From Prostheceraeus crozeri (taxonomy: Eukaryota > Platyhelminthes > Polycladida > Euryleptidae): 64,000 nucleotides of DNA. Each line of letters starts with the position of its first letter. Positions within the stretch are counted from its first letter, which is position 1. Position numbers and translations under genes: made by a program. The stretch lies in assembly GCA_907163375.1 (NCBI GenBank), contig CAJQUW010008619.1:1-64000 (forward strand), read 5' to 3'. The notes under the pieces were generated by a model. It was given only the letters and a program-made list of their open reading frames with translations, made no database searches and was not told the origin of the DNA. Below are positions 1-9,727 of this stretch, one piece after another.

Positions 1-93
1 TTAAATAGCAGCACCTCAAACACTGTTCTTAATTAAGTGGAGTTCCTTAATAAGGGACTTAGTAGAAACTGTGTTTGAGGTGTTGCTATTTAA
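1..93. repeat. Inverted repeat with TTAA ends at the window edge
   Basis: Positions 1-23 and 71-93 are reverse complements with one mismatch (arm begins TTAAATAGCAGCACCTCAAA). The spacer is 47 bases. Both outer ends read TTAA, the target of piggyBac-type elements, so this could be a tiny foldback or MITE. The left flank lies outside the window, so neither the boundary nor a target duplication can be checked. Confidence 0.6.
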
Positions 94-1100
94 AGTTAAT
101 TTGTACTTCTTGCCCTCCATTTATGCGCGTTCGTGGACCGTGAGCAAGTCGGACGGTGAGCGAAACGTTGGTCTGTGTTTCTTTTCTTTTATAAAATCAC
201 CTTTTATCGGCAATAAAGCTTGGGGATGAGACTACCACAGTTGTGTTTTCCGGAAAAAATTTATGTAATGCTAGAAACTTTGGAAATATGTAAAATAGTT
301 GACAATTAACCCAATACATAAACAGTGCAAATAGCTTCAGAACGAAAAAATTGCGTCAGCGACCAATGACATCGTGATAAGTATTCAGATGTATTTAAAG
401 GTTCTGAGTAGCGCAACAGATCGTTCAATGGAATTGTGAGACGAACAGGCAAACCGATGGTCCGGAACGTATCTAACAACTTCCACGTTTCTTCATTAAT
501 CGATCCTTATTTACTGGTAAGACGATGCGGAATTGCTGAAATTTTTTTTTTATAATCACAATATGATGTTAATTGTGTCATGCATGTATATCACCTATCG
601 TTCCGGACTTCTTAATAAGTAGACTTAATAATTATGCAGTCGAATGCTGGTCGTGTCGTTATTAATTTTGAATAATACATATTCCGATATGCTCTGATAT
701 GCCGTTTTTATCAAAACCTTAACACTTTTCATTGGTAAAGTATGATGGTTCATATCTTTTACAGATGAAATCATGACTTGTTAAAATATATTAAATATGA
801 ATGAAAATGTCCCTCTCCTTCCAGACAGTGTTCTCGTATTTCAGTGTCATTACTTAATCTCACCTCCACTTTATTGTCATTCTGTAAATTTCTCAATCGC
901 CTTGTCATCAGTCATCTCATTCATTCTCCTTTGTATACATGTACGTGTTTTTCAATTGAAAAAATAAACGTTCTGATATTCTGATATAAAAATCTTACCA
1001 AGTGGGGATCATACAGTAATGCAAAACAGAAAAATTACGCACGATATTGACAACAATGAAATTAAATAAACGATAGATCAAATTGCCATGCAAAAGATGT
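94..1100. other. AT-rich intergenic sequence, nothing recognised
   Basis: No open frame, repeat or RNA signal that I can support. The sequence is AT-rich with stop codons scattered through all frames. Confidence 0.5.
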
Positions 1101-1173
1101 GCGGCTGGTAGGATTCGAACCAACGACCAAGGTTAACTAGACCTGTGCTCTTACCAACTGAGCTACGAGCCAC
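1101..1173 (-). tRNA. tRNA-Thr(AGT)-like sequence, probably a pseudogene or SINE head
   Basis: On the minus strand the sequence folds as a cloverleaf. The acceptor begins GTGGCTC and closes with CAGCCGC, the D arm is GCTC/GAGC, the anticodon loop is CTAGTTA (anticodon AGT, threonine), and a T loop TTCGAAT sits in a good B box (GGTTCGAATCC). Mismatches occur at the last acceptor pair, the first anticodon-stem pair (C/T) and the middle of the T stem, and there is one extra base between the acceptor and D stems. These defects suggest a decayed gene or a tRNA-derived SINE head rather than a working tRNA. No CCA is encoded, as expected in eukaryotes. Confidence 0.6.
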
Positions 1174-3256
1174 TTACGCGACTGTGTCAATTGGCAGGAT
1201 CAAACCCTCACCACCACACATCAGTTATCAAGGCAATTATAATCAACGGCAGATTTTCACTGAAATTCTTCGGCCATGTCACTATTCATGGAGGTCTTCT
1301 ACTTGAAACTTGGAAGATAGAGTCATTTGGAAATGGTGAAAATCCCACGTCCGAACCCCCATAATTGAAGATGTACTACAACAGCGTTTATTAAAACGGA
1401 ATAGATCATATGGAAACACGGATTCTCGCGTTTCACGATACTTGCATGTAAAGTGGGTGTCGTCATAATGAAGGAAAAATGAATGATTTATGTTTGAACG
1501 TTCGGTTATTTCTAATTTACTATGATTTTATAAATGATGAAGTTTGAGACCAGACAGAGTTGGAAGCGGGTCACCGATTTCGGCTGACGCGGCCTCAAAT
1601 AGGCTTAAAATGATAAATTGATCTTTACCGCTATTAAGTTTTTCGAAATTCATTCCGTAGCATATACTCGCATATCTCGAGGCTTTTCTGACAGCGATTG
1701 TGCTTTGTGATTACGGACTCACGTGATCTCAGCACGTTGGAACGACACTTCCAACTTTTAACGCTGTTAACATTATTCGACCTCAGCGAGCAACAATGCA
1801 ACCAGAATCAGTAGAAACGTTGTGTGTCGCGTTGGAATACCATGAAAGCTCTCATTCTCTCCTCTCTCTCTCTCTCTCTCTCACTTAGATTATTTTCAAT
1901 TTGATGTGTATATGCTTACTAAGACATAGTGATGGATCTCAGATTTATTTACATAGTACAATTTGTACATATTGTTTCTAGCTTTTAACCATCATTGATT
2001 TCCAAATTCAGAGAAACTGATCAATAATACCGGTACTGATTGTTATATCTTTTGTCATGAACAGATATGGCTACAGTTTGTACACTGCATGTTGTAGATT
2101 GTTGTTGTAATTGATTTATCTGATCGATTGCTACATTGATGATACAACACGTTTGATTATTCGTTTACATGTAGGCCTATACAATTAAACCTTCAGAGTA
2201 ATTAATTTATTTTTATATAGCATATTAAAACCTACATTGTATATAACTGTTATTACAGATTTCATAATTAAAATGGCTACAATATCGATATTTCGATACA
2301 TTTTCCTTTTTGATACCGATAGGCTGACTAAGGTAAGTATTGACGGGTGATTGCTGCTCGGATTCATTTCATAATATAAGCGGACTGACTCAAAGACTGA
2401 ACTGACCATCTTAATTAAAGGAAGCCTCATGCCTACTGGGACTATATAGCCTCTAGGCAGACCTTTAGAATATTAGGACCAACTCTTCTAAGAATACTAG
2501 CGTACTAGAACATAAGTTTATACTACTAGCCTTTAGGCTTCCTAGGCCAATTACGCCAACATCTTTAACACCGGGCAAAGATGCTCATGGTTACAACTTT
2601 CCGTGAATTATAGGTACGCTGCAACTTGAAACGTTGGAAGCTTATCTATCGGCATTACTCGCACATCTATAGGCTAAAATTTGCGCTACATTAAGACCTG
2701 CAATGTAACGGTATAAGACACTGGTACTCTCGGTACATTTTAGAAAACGGGTCATGGGTCATCGGGTCGGCGGGTCACTGAGAGTGACCCGTTTCCAGCT
2801 CTGAAGCCAGAAACAGGGTGTCTATAATTGTCATAATCACAAGAGATGAAATTTTCAATTATGTCGTTCCTTTGTAGGAATATATTTGGCCTGATGTGTA
2901 AGTTATATTGTAACGCCAATGCTTCGTGCCACAGACAATTCATATCGGTCCCTTGCAATGTCTGTGGTGAGGAGATTCGAACAACAGAGAGTCATTATTG
3001 AAATGTTCACTTAAATTTTGAACATGACAATAATGAGTAATCATTGAGTAATCAATGAGTAATTTTGAACATGACAACATGACACATCATGAAAACCACA
3101 ATTTTATTTCTATTCAATCTTCCAACTTGATCTCCCAACTTCAATTTTTAGAACTATTCCTTTATTTTCCACATTTTATTCAAAGAACTGCTTTCACAGT
3201 CAACTACAACAAGATTTCCTGAAATTTCCGTTGAATATTGAATGTGATAGACGAAG
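1174..3256. other. Intergenic stretch with a CT microsatellite
   Basis: The only clear feature is a (CT)n run at about 1856-1882. The open frames here (for example 2185-2430 and 2752-2958, minus) have no recognisable domain or coding bias. Direct copies of a short ATGAGTAAT motif lie near 3030-3065. Confidence 0.5.
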
Positions 3257-3289
3257 TTAATCGATATTGACGAATCCCACCCACTCCTT

Positions 3290-3560
3290 CAACTCACAGA
3301 CAGATTCTCCATCTCCTCCTTCCCATTGGGCGTGGTGCCAGCCAGACAGCGCGAGTAAGCCTGTTTTGCACTTGAAAGCATCTCTCTCTCCCTGCTTTCC
3401 CATCCTCCTTCCTTCTCCAAAAAGCACGTGATGTTCTGTGACGTCCTCGAATGTGGTAGCAGGACAGATCTCCCCAGTCTGTCTCTCTCTCTCTCTCTCT
3501 TCATTCTCATCCCATGCGCGCCTACACCACTTTCCCACGCCCAATTCTGTCGTCAATTCA
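3290..3560. promoter_or_regulatory. GC-richer patch with promoter-type motifs (candidate)
   Basis: This patch stands out from its AT-rich surroundings. It holds an inverted CCAAT box (ATTGG, 3325-3329) overlapping a GGGCGTGG Sp1/KLF-type box (3328-3335), a palindromic E-box CACGTG (3425-3430), a CRE-like TGACGTCC (3439-3446) and a (CT)n GAGA-type run (about 3477-3500). Overlapping ORFs on both strands (3257-3616 minus, 119 codons; 3428-3703 plus, 91 codons) match nothing I know. The motif names are established; a promoter function here is inference, and no gene is seen to start from it. Confidence 0.25.
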
Positions 3561-3710
3561 TGGTCTACGTTAACGAAACAACACAAGGTAACACTGACGC
3601 GGTTGGATTGAGACAAACAATCGTCTCACAGATCAAATGCAGAGTTGTCGACGTGAACTCACGGAAACCAAATAAAAATCGATTAAAATTTGTTAACTGT
3701 TAATCACAAA

Positions 3711-4439
3711 CCACTTCAACAGAATCAAATAAGTACAACGTAGAAAGATGGTGTGATAGTTCACTTCTCCATGAATCAAACTAATCGCATATGGAACCAT
3801 GAAAAGAATTCTATGAAAAGCTTGCTTTTTGTTGAGGATCTGCAATTGCGATTAATATGAAGACTTCACTAGTTCTACCTCATAAAGAAGCAGGTCAAAG
3901 CACTCCATGGTCTGTGATTTAAGTCAATTGAGGACATTAAATAACTATGACGGGTGGCATTACGGTTCGCCTAACGATTTTCTTTAGTCTATGAGATTTC
4001 TTACTTCGCTTAAAATACCGGTACAATAGTAATTCACACGTATGACATACATAATTGCATGGATATGATTCATTGGATGGATTGGTTATACTGTTGAAAT
4101 TTTGATGACACAAGATTTCTTGATACATTGTGTAATGATATCGGTAAAGTAAGTAAAATAAGTAAATTGATACATCCATAGCAAGTTGATATCCCAAAGA
4201 AAATGGAATTCTTTGAAAGTAGGGATGCAAGCAAGAATGATAAATCTAATGTCAGATGGAAAGAACTGATTTTGATGATTTAGTAACTTTGGTTTATTTA
4301 GGCGAAACGATGCTCCTCCGTTAGGCGAACCAGGGCCTTTTGCTCTCTCTCTAACCCCCATAGCGCAGCACTAATTTAGGACAGAGATTAGGCGAAACGT
4401 AACGTAGCCCTATGACGGCACTCTTCTCTTCACAGAAAT
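3711..4439. other. Intergenic stretch with GGCGAA-type inverted motifs
   Basis: A 13-base inverted pair, GGTTCGCCTAACG (about 3963-3975) and CGTTAGGCGAACC (about 4319-4331), could be the remains of a small TIR element. Further TTAGGCGAAAC copies occur at about 4300 and 4390. No coding sequence is recognised. Confidence 0.3.
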
Positions 4440-4569
4440 AGGATGTCCATGTTGTCTAGAGGGAATTTGAGTTAACTATGGTGGTGGTGCCGATTCTCCG
4501 TCTGGAGAAGTCGGATATGCATGCCGCCTAGAGAGTACATGAGATAAATGGCGTCACTCTCCTCTCCAT
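4440..4569. repeat. Left part of a 67-77 bp tandem array interrupted by a LINE
   Basis: Units are marked by GGATATCCATGTTGTCTAGA-like anchors at about 4440 and 4511, and continue at about 5143, 5210 and 5286 beyond the LINE. Two unit types recur: one carries TTAACTATGGTGGTGG-like sequence, the other GGCGTCACTCTCCTCTCCAT. The array is cut exactly after CTCTCCAT, where the LINE begins. Confidence 0.7.
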
Positions 4570-5035
4570 GGGGGTTTATTTCACTCATGACCTTAAATGG
4601 ACTAGACAATCTCATGAATTGTATAAGAAATGTTGTCGAGCCATGTCTGTGGTCAGACGTCTGAAATATAATGGCAATCATGGATCTGTTGTGTGGAAAG
4701 CATATGTTGGTCTGGTTTACTGCCACTTGGTGTTTTGCTGGCCTGTGATATGTGATATGAACAAGTGTGATTTTCAAAAATTTGTTCAGTTAGATCGTGT
4801 GGCCATGAGGTGGGCACAGCCTTACCATTTTCCCAGCTTAGAGTGTAGACTTGATAAATGCAGTATCAAACTTGCCAGGAAAATTGCATGTGAGTCAAGA
4901 AACCATCCTTTGGCGGATTTTTTTCAGATCCGCGATAATACCTGTAATGTCAGAAAGTCAAGAGTTTTGCGTCCTTTTGATAGGCGCCTTGTTATGTACA
5001 ACAAATCATTTGCAAAATTTTCATCACACACTTGA
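4568..5035 (+). pseudogene. LINE reverse transcriptase, C-terminal fragment
   Basis: The 155-codon frame opens with GVYFTHDLKWTRQSHELYKK, matching the conserved 'LGV-x-F-x-x-DLKW' block just after the catalytic palm of CR1/Jockey-type reverse transcriptases. MSVVRRLK follows, then a region corresponding to the usual thumb ('Y-x-x-x-VxPxLEYxxPVW'; here LVYCHLVFCWPV), and a basic C-terminus ending KFSSHT. The YADD catalytic box and everything N-terminal to it are absent, so the piece cannot be active. The ATG at 4568 comes from the insertion junction and is not a real start. The frame has no stops or frameshifts, so the insertion is probably not very old. Confidence 0.75.
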
Positions 5036-5135
5036 CTGCAATTACGTGAATGTTCAGTTTTGTCATATGTCAATACCGCTCTTTTGTATTGATCAATAAA
5101 GTATTATCTATCTATCTATCTATCTATGTATCTAT
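4570..5135 (+). mobile_element. 5'-truncated CR1/Jockey-like LINE with a (TATC)n tail
   Basis: The insert carries the C-terminal part of a reverse-transcriptase ORF, then a short 3' UTR with CAATAAA just before a (TATC)n tail (about 5104-5135). Array sequence resumes at AGAGGTAGGATATCC, so both junctions are visible and there is at most a 2-base target duplication. Severe 5' truncation and a tetranucleotide tail are usual for CR1-group non-LTR elements. The family assignment is by eye. Confidence 0.75.
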
Positions 5136-5320
5136 AGAGGTAGGATATCCATGTAATCTAGAGAGTACATGAGGTAATTATGGCGTCACTCTCCTCTCCA
5201 TAGAGGCAGGATATCCATGTTGTCTATAGGGGACATGAGTTAACTATTGTGCTGGTTGGTGGACCTTCTCTGTCTATAGAATTCGGATATCCATGTTGTC
5301 TAGAGAGGACTTCTGGATAT
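5136..5320. repeat. Right part of the 67-77 bp tandem array
   Basis: The array resumes after the LINE with anchors GGATATCCATGT at about 5143, 5210 and 5286. The unit at 5162-5203 repeats, with small changes, the one at about 4531-4569 on the other side of the LINE, which shows that they were once neighbours. Confidence 0.7.
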
Positions 5321-5768
5321 AGTTATAGGATACCTATGCGAAAGTAAACTTTTCGGCTGGATTGTTTACATTCTGAAGAAACTGTTGAAATTTGGTTATT
5401 TGGTTAAAACATCGCAGATTTAGAATTCAGATAAGGGCGAGTCCCAATTCTTTTTCAACTTCATTCAATTCAAAAATGAAGTCAAAAATCCTGTGGGTAT
5501 CCGAATTGCAGAGAACATTATGCAACGCATTGATCAGGTGATGACTGGCTGAATGGATGTTTAAACTGACTTTTTCAATCGATTTGAAGCCGGTCAGTGT
5601 TCTTTTTCCAGCCAAAGAGTTCGGTAGGCTGCACAATAAATTTTACTTTCACTTCGCTAGATTTTCCAGAAAAACGTAGGTTAAATGACATCTTTCAATA
5701 GTAAAAAAATGAATACAATTCCCCAGTTACATAGTTGACCGGTCGTCGGGAGATCAATTTGTCATCAC
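5321..5768. other. Intergenic, nothing recognised
   Basis: A minus-strand frame at 5427-5636 has no recognisable domain. No RNA gene or repeat is seen. Confidence 0.45.
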
Positions 5769-5975
5769 AAGATAGAAAAAAATCCCAAAGTTTTGGTCGA
5801 TACTTTCTTAAGTTAAAAAGGAAAAGTGAAAAATCTGACGGGCCTTCGGCGCACAGCGCCTTCAGATCATCGACCGTTTGAAGGCGCTGTGGGCCGAAGG
5901 CCCGTCAGACTTTTCACTTTTCCTTTTTAACTTAAGAAAGCATCGACGAAAACTTTGGGGAGTTTTCTCTACCTT
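5769..5975. repeat. Foldback element with about 96-bp arms
   Basis: Arms 5769-5864 and 5879-5975 are reverse complements with a few mismatches and small indels, separated by a 14-base loop. The inner arm ends are GC-rich (TGACGGGCCTTCGGC paired with GCCGAAGGCCCGTCA), then TTAAAAAGGAAAAGTGAAAA-like sequence, then CCAAAGTTTT outermost. A transcript would form a long hairpin. It resembles a foldback MITE. I see no clear target duplication and no coding potential. Confidence 0.8.
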
Positions 5976-7778
5976 CTGAATTCCCCGGTTGATTGATTTT
6001 CAGTGAATTTAACTGAAGTTGCAGCTATTATATCAGACTGTATGTTTTTTGAACAAGTTACGTACTATTCTATCTTCCTTGTTTAGTATTCATACAATAT
6101 TTATTTCACCATCGTCTCCACCTTTATGTTTTTGTTTTATCACGAGTTATTATTGATATCGAATCATGCGGAAAAACTCATTCCATTTGATCACTCATTT
6201 CCTTAAATACACGGAATCAGATGAAGTACATCTAGAAGTGAAACTATTTTTGGAGCATTAAAGTACAAGAAGATAAATTCATTAGCATCCTGAATTTATT
6301 TATATCCTTCTATTTTGACGATAGAACTACATGAGAAATAAGTACCGCATATGGAGGCAGCTGGTAGTTGACCAAACGACGGTAGATCATGTTCATACTG
6401 ATAATCAAAGGCACGAAGATAACTCTCTTTTATCTTAAAGTCGAATTTCTTTAGATTTGATAAGTACAAAGACTGAGGCAGATGGATTGAGGAGTTATTC
6501 GAAATAGAGAATCGACATTAGAAGAACCGATCTCTATGATAAAGGCATTGATCGCACGAGTGCTGCAAATTTGATGATTCAAATATTAGAATTCCTGACT
6601 AGCCGAAAATTAGGCTCGATGTCTTGGACAAATTATTTCCAATCTAAAATTAATTCCGACTTTTGCACGTTCAATGGAATTTAATGTATTTTATGTAATT
6701 TCATCGGTGAATAAAAGAAATCCGATAAAGTACTTAGACTTAAACAAATATATTTGTTGCACTTAAGTACAATGAGATGAATTCTAAGATGTCCTTGAAT
6801 TTGTTTACATATTCCAACTGCAAGATAAAGTCATCATGACTGGAAGAAGATTCTCTGACCTACGCGACTGATCTGAACGGAAGATGAACTTCTCTAGATA
6901 GTCAAGGAAACACGACTGGGCATTATGCATCGCAAGGAATGCAATGACTCTCCGAGGGTGGTATTTCAGTGAATGAAAAGGGCTCCGTACAAACAATTTG
7001 CATTTTTGGATGTAATATTCGGCTGGTTTATTTGCTAAAGTTCGTATACCTGAGCAAGGCTAGGACAAAACAGAATATCAAAAGTTCATCTCTATAACTT
7101 AGTTACTGTTGGTTAAAAAGTTCAAATATTGTTTTTGTTCAATGTTTACACGTGTAAATAAAATGTAAAACTGAAAGATACCCTAGTTAGACGGTCTCCA
7201 AGAGTAGTAGCTAATCGGCTCAAAATAAAGCGATTTAATCCAAAAATGATAATTAACATTCGACGCCAGTTGGTTGTATCAACCATGAAATACCTGATTA
7301 CATTAATACGACCACTTTATCCTACCAGACGTGCTATAAATTGCTAAAATTCGCTATAAATAGACATTTCTATATAAGCCTGCCAATCATAATCTCATCC
7401 GATTTTGTGATTGGACTTGTCAGCTCCTGTCAAGTGCTTCAAAGACGCATTGAACTTTACCTGCAAACAACTTACATAAGAGCATCTTTGACTTGCTTTG
7501 GTAAAAGATATATATTATCAATTGACAAACATTTTCCAATGTATTTCTAAATACATATGAACACATGTAGCTTCAATCTGCAAATTAGAAGTCATTTATC
7601 AGGCTTCTGGTAGCCGCAGCTGTTCCTGCAACGTACTAATTTTTATAACAATTGGCAGTAATTTCTGCCATGTTTGAAAATTTTTGTATAGAATTCACAA
7701 TACAAAAAACGGCAAAGCATCAGCATATTTCAAGCTAGAGACGGTTAATATTTCTGTTGGCCAATCCTGGATGATGTT
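5976..7778. other. Intergenic with a diverged 125-bp duplication
   Basis: Segment 6207-6335 and segment 6718-6842 are diverged direct copies. Both carry GATAAAGTAC or GATGAAGTAC, then AAGTACAA-GA-GAT-AATTC, then CCT-GAATTT-TTTA in the same order. The rest shows no gene; the ORFs at 6805-6996 (minus) and 7341-7550 (plus) match nothing I recognise. Confidence 0.4.
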
Positions 7779-8347
7779 AATTATATGAAATATTGCCACT
7801 GGCTTTCTCAGGAATTATGAGCGAGACTTTTTACTTAACGTTTCGAGATTCTTTAACGAGAGTGACAAAATGTCATTTATTATGCATAGCAGTTAAACAA
7901 AATTTCAAAATGATGAACATGAGAATATAGACATAGAAAACTGCGATAAAGAAATATGCACAAAATCATCTATCATGGAATACAGTATGTACAAGGTTAA
8001 TCAAAGCAATCTAATCAAAGGGAAATGTATGGAAACCGTAAAAAAATCGACTACCAAATGATACATTACACAACACGGAAAGCAAACGGTTCTCAAGTAA
8101 GCTATAATAAAAAGGGTAGTAAAACTTCACCAACATATATAGTAAGTGGATGTGTAGCTTTGATTAACCTTGTATACACTGTATTCCATGATAGATGATC
8201 TTGTGCATATTTATAGATCGTAATTTTCTATTTCTATATTCTCATGTCAATAAATGATATTTGTCACTCTTTAAAGAATCTCGAAGCCTTAAGTAAAAAA
8301 TCTCGCTCTTAATTCCTGAGAAAGCCAGTGGCAATATTTTATATATT
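7779..8347. repeat. Diverged long inverted repeat (foldback element)
   Basis: Arms 7779-8007 and 8157-8347 are reverse complements. The outer blocks carry AAATATTGCCACTGGCTTTC and TCAGGAATTA-GAGCGAGA, the inner ones ATCTATCATGGAATACAGT and ACAAGGTTAATCAAAGC. The left arm has an extra block of about 40 bases after CATTTATT. The unpaired centre is about 150 bases. The arms have many substitutions, so this copy is older than the one at 31580. No protein is encoded. Confidence 0.8.
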
Positions 8348-9030
8348 TCAAGCTGACCGCTTTCAATTCATGACAAAGTTTTGAGGTTCACATTGAAACA
8401 AAGTGAATACAAATTCCTTAGTTATCACTAGAAGCTCAAAATCCTGACTTTCGGTGATGTTCAGACTAACAACATCACAAATTAGACGTTGTGGAACTGT
8501 GTAGTATCAGGCGACCCGACAACAAAGTTGTAACCGGTATACCATCACTGGACTGTTATTACAAACTGCACCACTCGTTCCTATAAGCTCGCTGTTCCAG
8601 TGAATGAAAAGTTAAGCGTCCCCCTAAAAATCCACTGTGCTGGAGCATAATTCTGAGGATGCTAAAGGAAGGCCCACCATGTGAATGTTGCTGCCAAGAT
8701 AATGCATGTCGAAGTGAAATATTCTAGCATGAAATGAAGAAAAGATAAACCCTTAAAGGCGAATTACGTTGAGCGGTATAAAATTGCCAACTCCGTTTGA
8801 CTTGAACCCCATCGCGCTCGGACCAGTTTTCTTTTGAATTTCCCTTTCAGCCCCACATGCATACCCCTCGTTTAATAAAACTCTCTTCATAGGCCCTAAT
8901 GTGATATTGTCAAAGAAATTTGTGCCATTTACGTGAAGCTACTCCCGAAATCATTCTTGTACGTAAGTGCTACTTGTCGACTAGGAGCTGTACTAACACC
9001 TGAAAGTATTCAAGCAGATCTACAAGTAGG
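8348..9030. other. Intergenic, nothing recognised
   Basis: No supported gene or repeat. AAGTAGG just before 9031 is part of the target duplication of the next element. Confidence 0.45.
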
Positions 9031-9727
9031 CAGGGATGCGGAGTCAGCGTCAGAGTCTTATCAAATGATTGATTTCCTATCAGATGGCCTATAACTAGAC
9101 CCGAAATATAATACAAGCAAATTACTTATCGCCGTGCATATGGCTGTCACTGTCTTGATGTCAACTTTCTCCGTCAAACAAAAGTACAGTGACAGCAGTG
9201 TATGCAAAGCTTGTAATAGTTGAGGGAATGAACCGTCATAGTGAAAAAAGGATTGTCTTTTTACTCGGTCATTTAGTAGAGAAGAAAAGCCAGGCCTTCC
9301 TAGCTTCGATCACACCTACACACTAAAGGTCATATCAGAGACAAAAATAAAATACTAGTTTGTTGAGAACATTGCCTCTTACCCTCACTTTAATCGTGTG
9401 ATGGCTCCTCTAAAGCGCATTTTAAAATCGAAAGTGTACTCATCGATCATCGAAATCTCACATTTTTTTGGAGAAGAATGGGGGATTTTCCTGCCTGATA
9501 GAGACTGGAGAAAAATCGTGTGAAGCACACATCAACAAGATGGGAGGAGGCGGGCCGCATGCATCCAACTTGAAGCGACATTTGACAAACTTTCATCGAA
9601 AATGATTGATAATTGATACAGCAAAGTTCAGGTAAGCCCATAATGATCTATGATGTAGGTTAGCAGTTTATTTTAAAAAAAACTAGGCTTTCTATACTTG
9701 TCAAAATGATAGGACTCCGCATCCCTG
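9031..9727 (+). mobile_element. hAT deletion derivative with 15-bp TIRs
   Basis: The element begins CAGGGATGCGGAGTC and ends GACTCCGCATCCCTG, a perfect 15-bp terminal inverted repeat. The flanking 8-mers CAAGTAGG (9023-9030) and AAAGCAGG (9728-9735) match at 6 of 8 positions, as expected for a somewhat old 8-bp hAT target duplication. At 697 bp it is too short for a transposase gene, but a BED-finger remnant survives inside it, which supports the hAT call. Confidence 0.8.
9519..9605 (+). pseudogene. BED-type zinc finger remnant of a hAT transposase
   Basis: One frame reads CEAHINKMGGGG, then ASNLKRHLTNFH, then RK and a stop. The 'SNLKRHL-x-x-x-H' block is the hallmark end of the BED finger that binds DNA at the N-terminus of hAT transposases; the two histidines of the HxxxxH part are present. 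Of the upstream CxxC pair only the first cysteine is seen (CEAH, where CxxC is expected). Sequence upstream in other frames contains stops, and the catalytic RNase H-like domain is missing. It is a relic inside the TIR element at 9031-9727. Confidence 0.6.
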
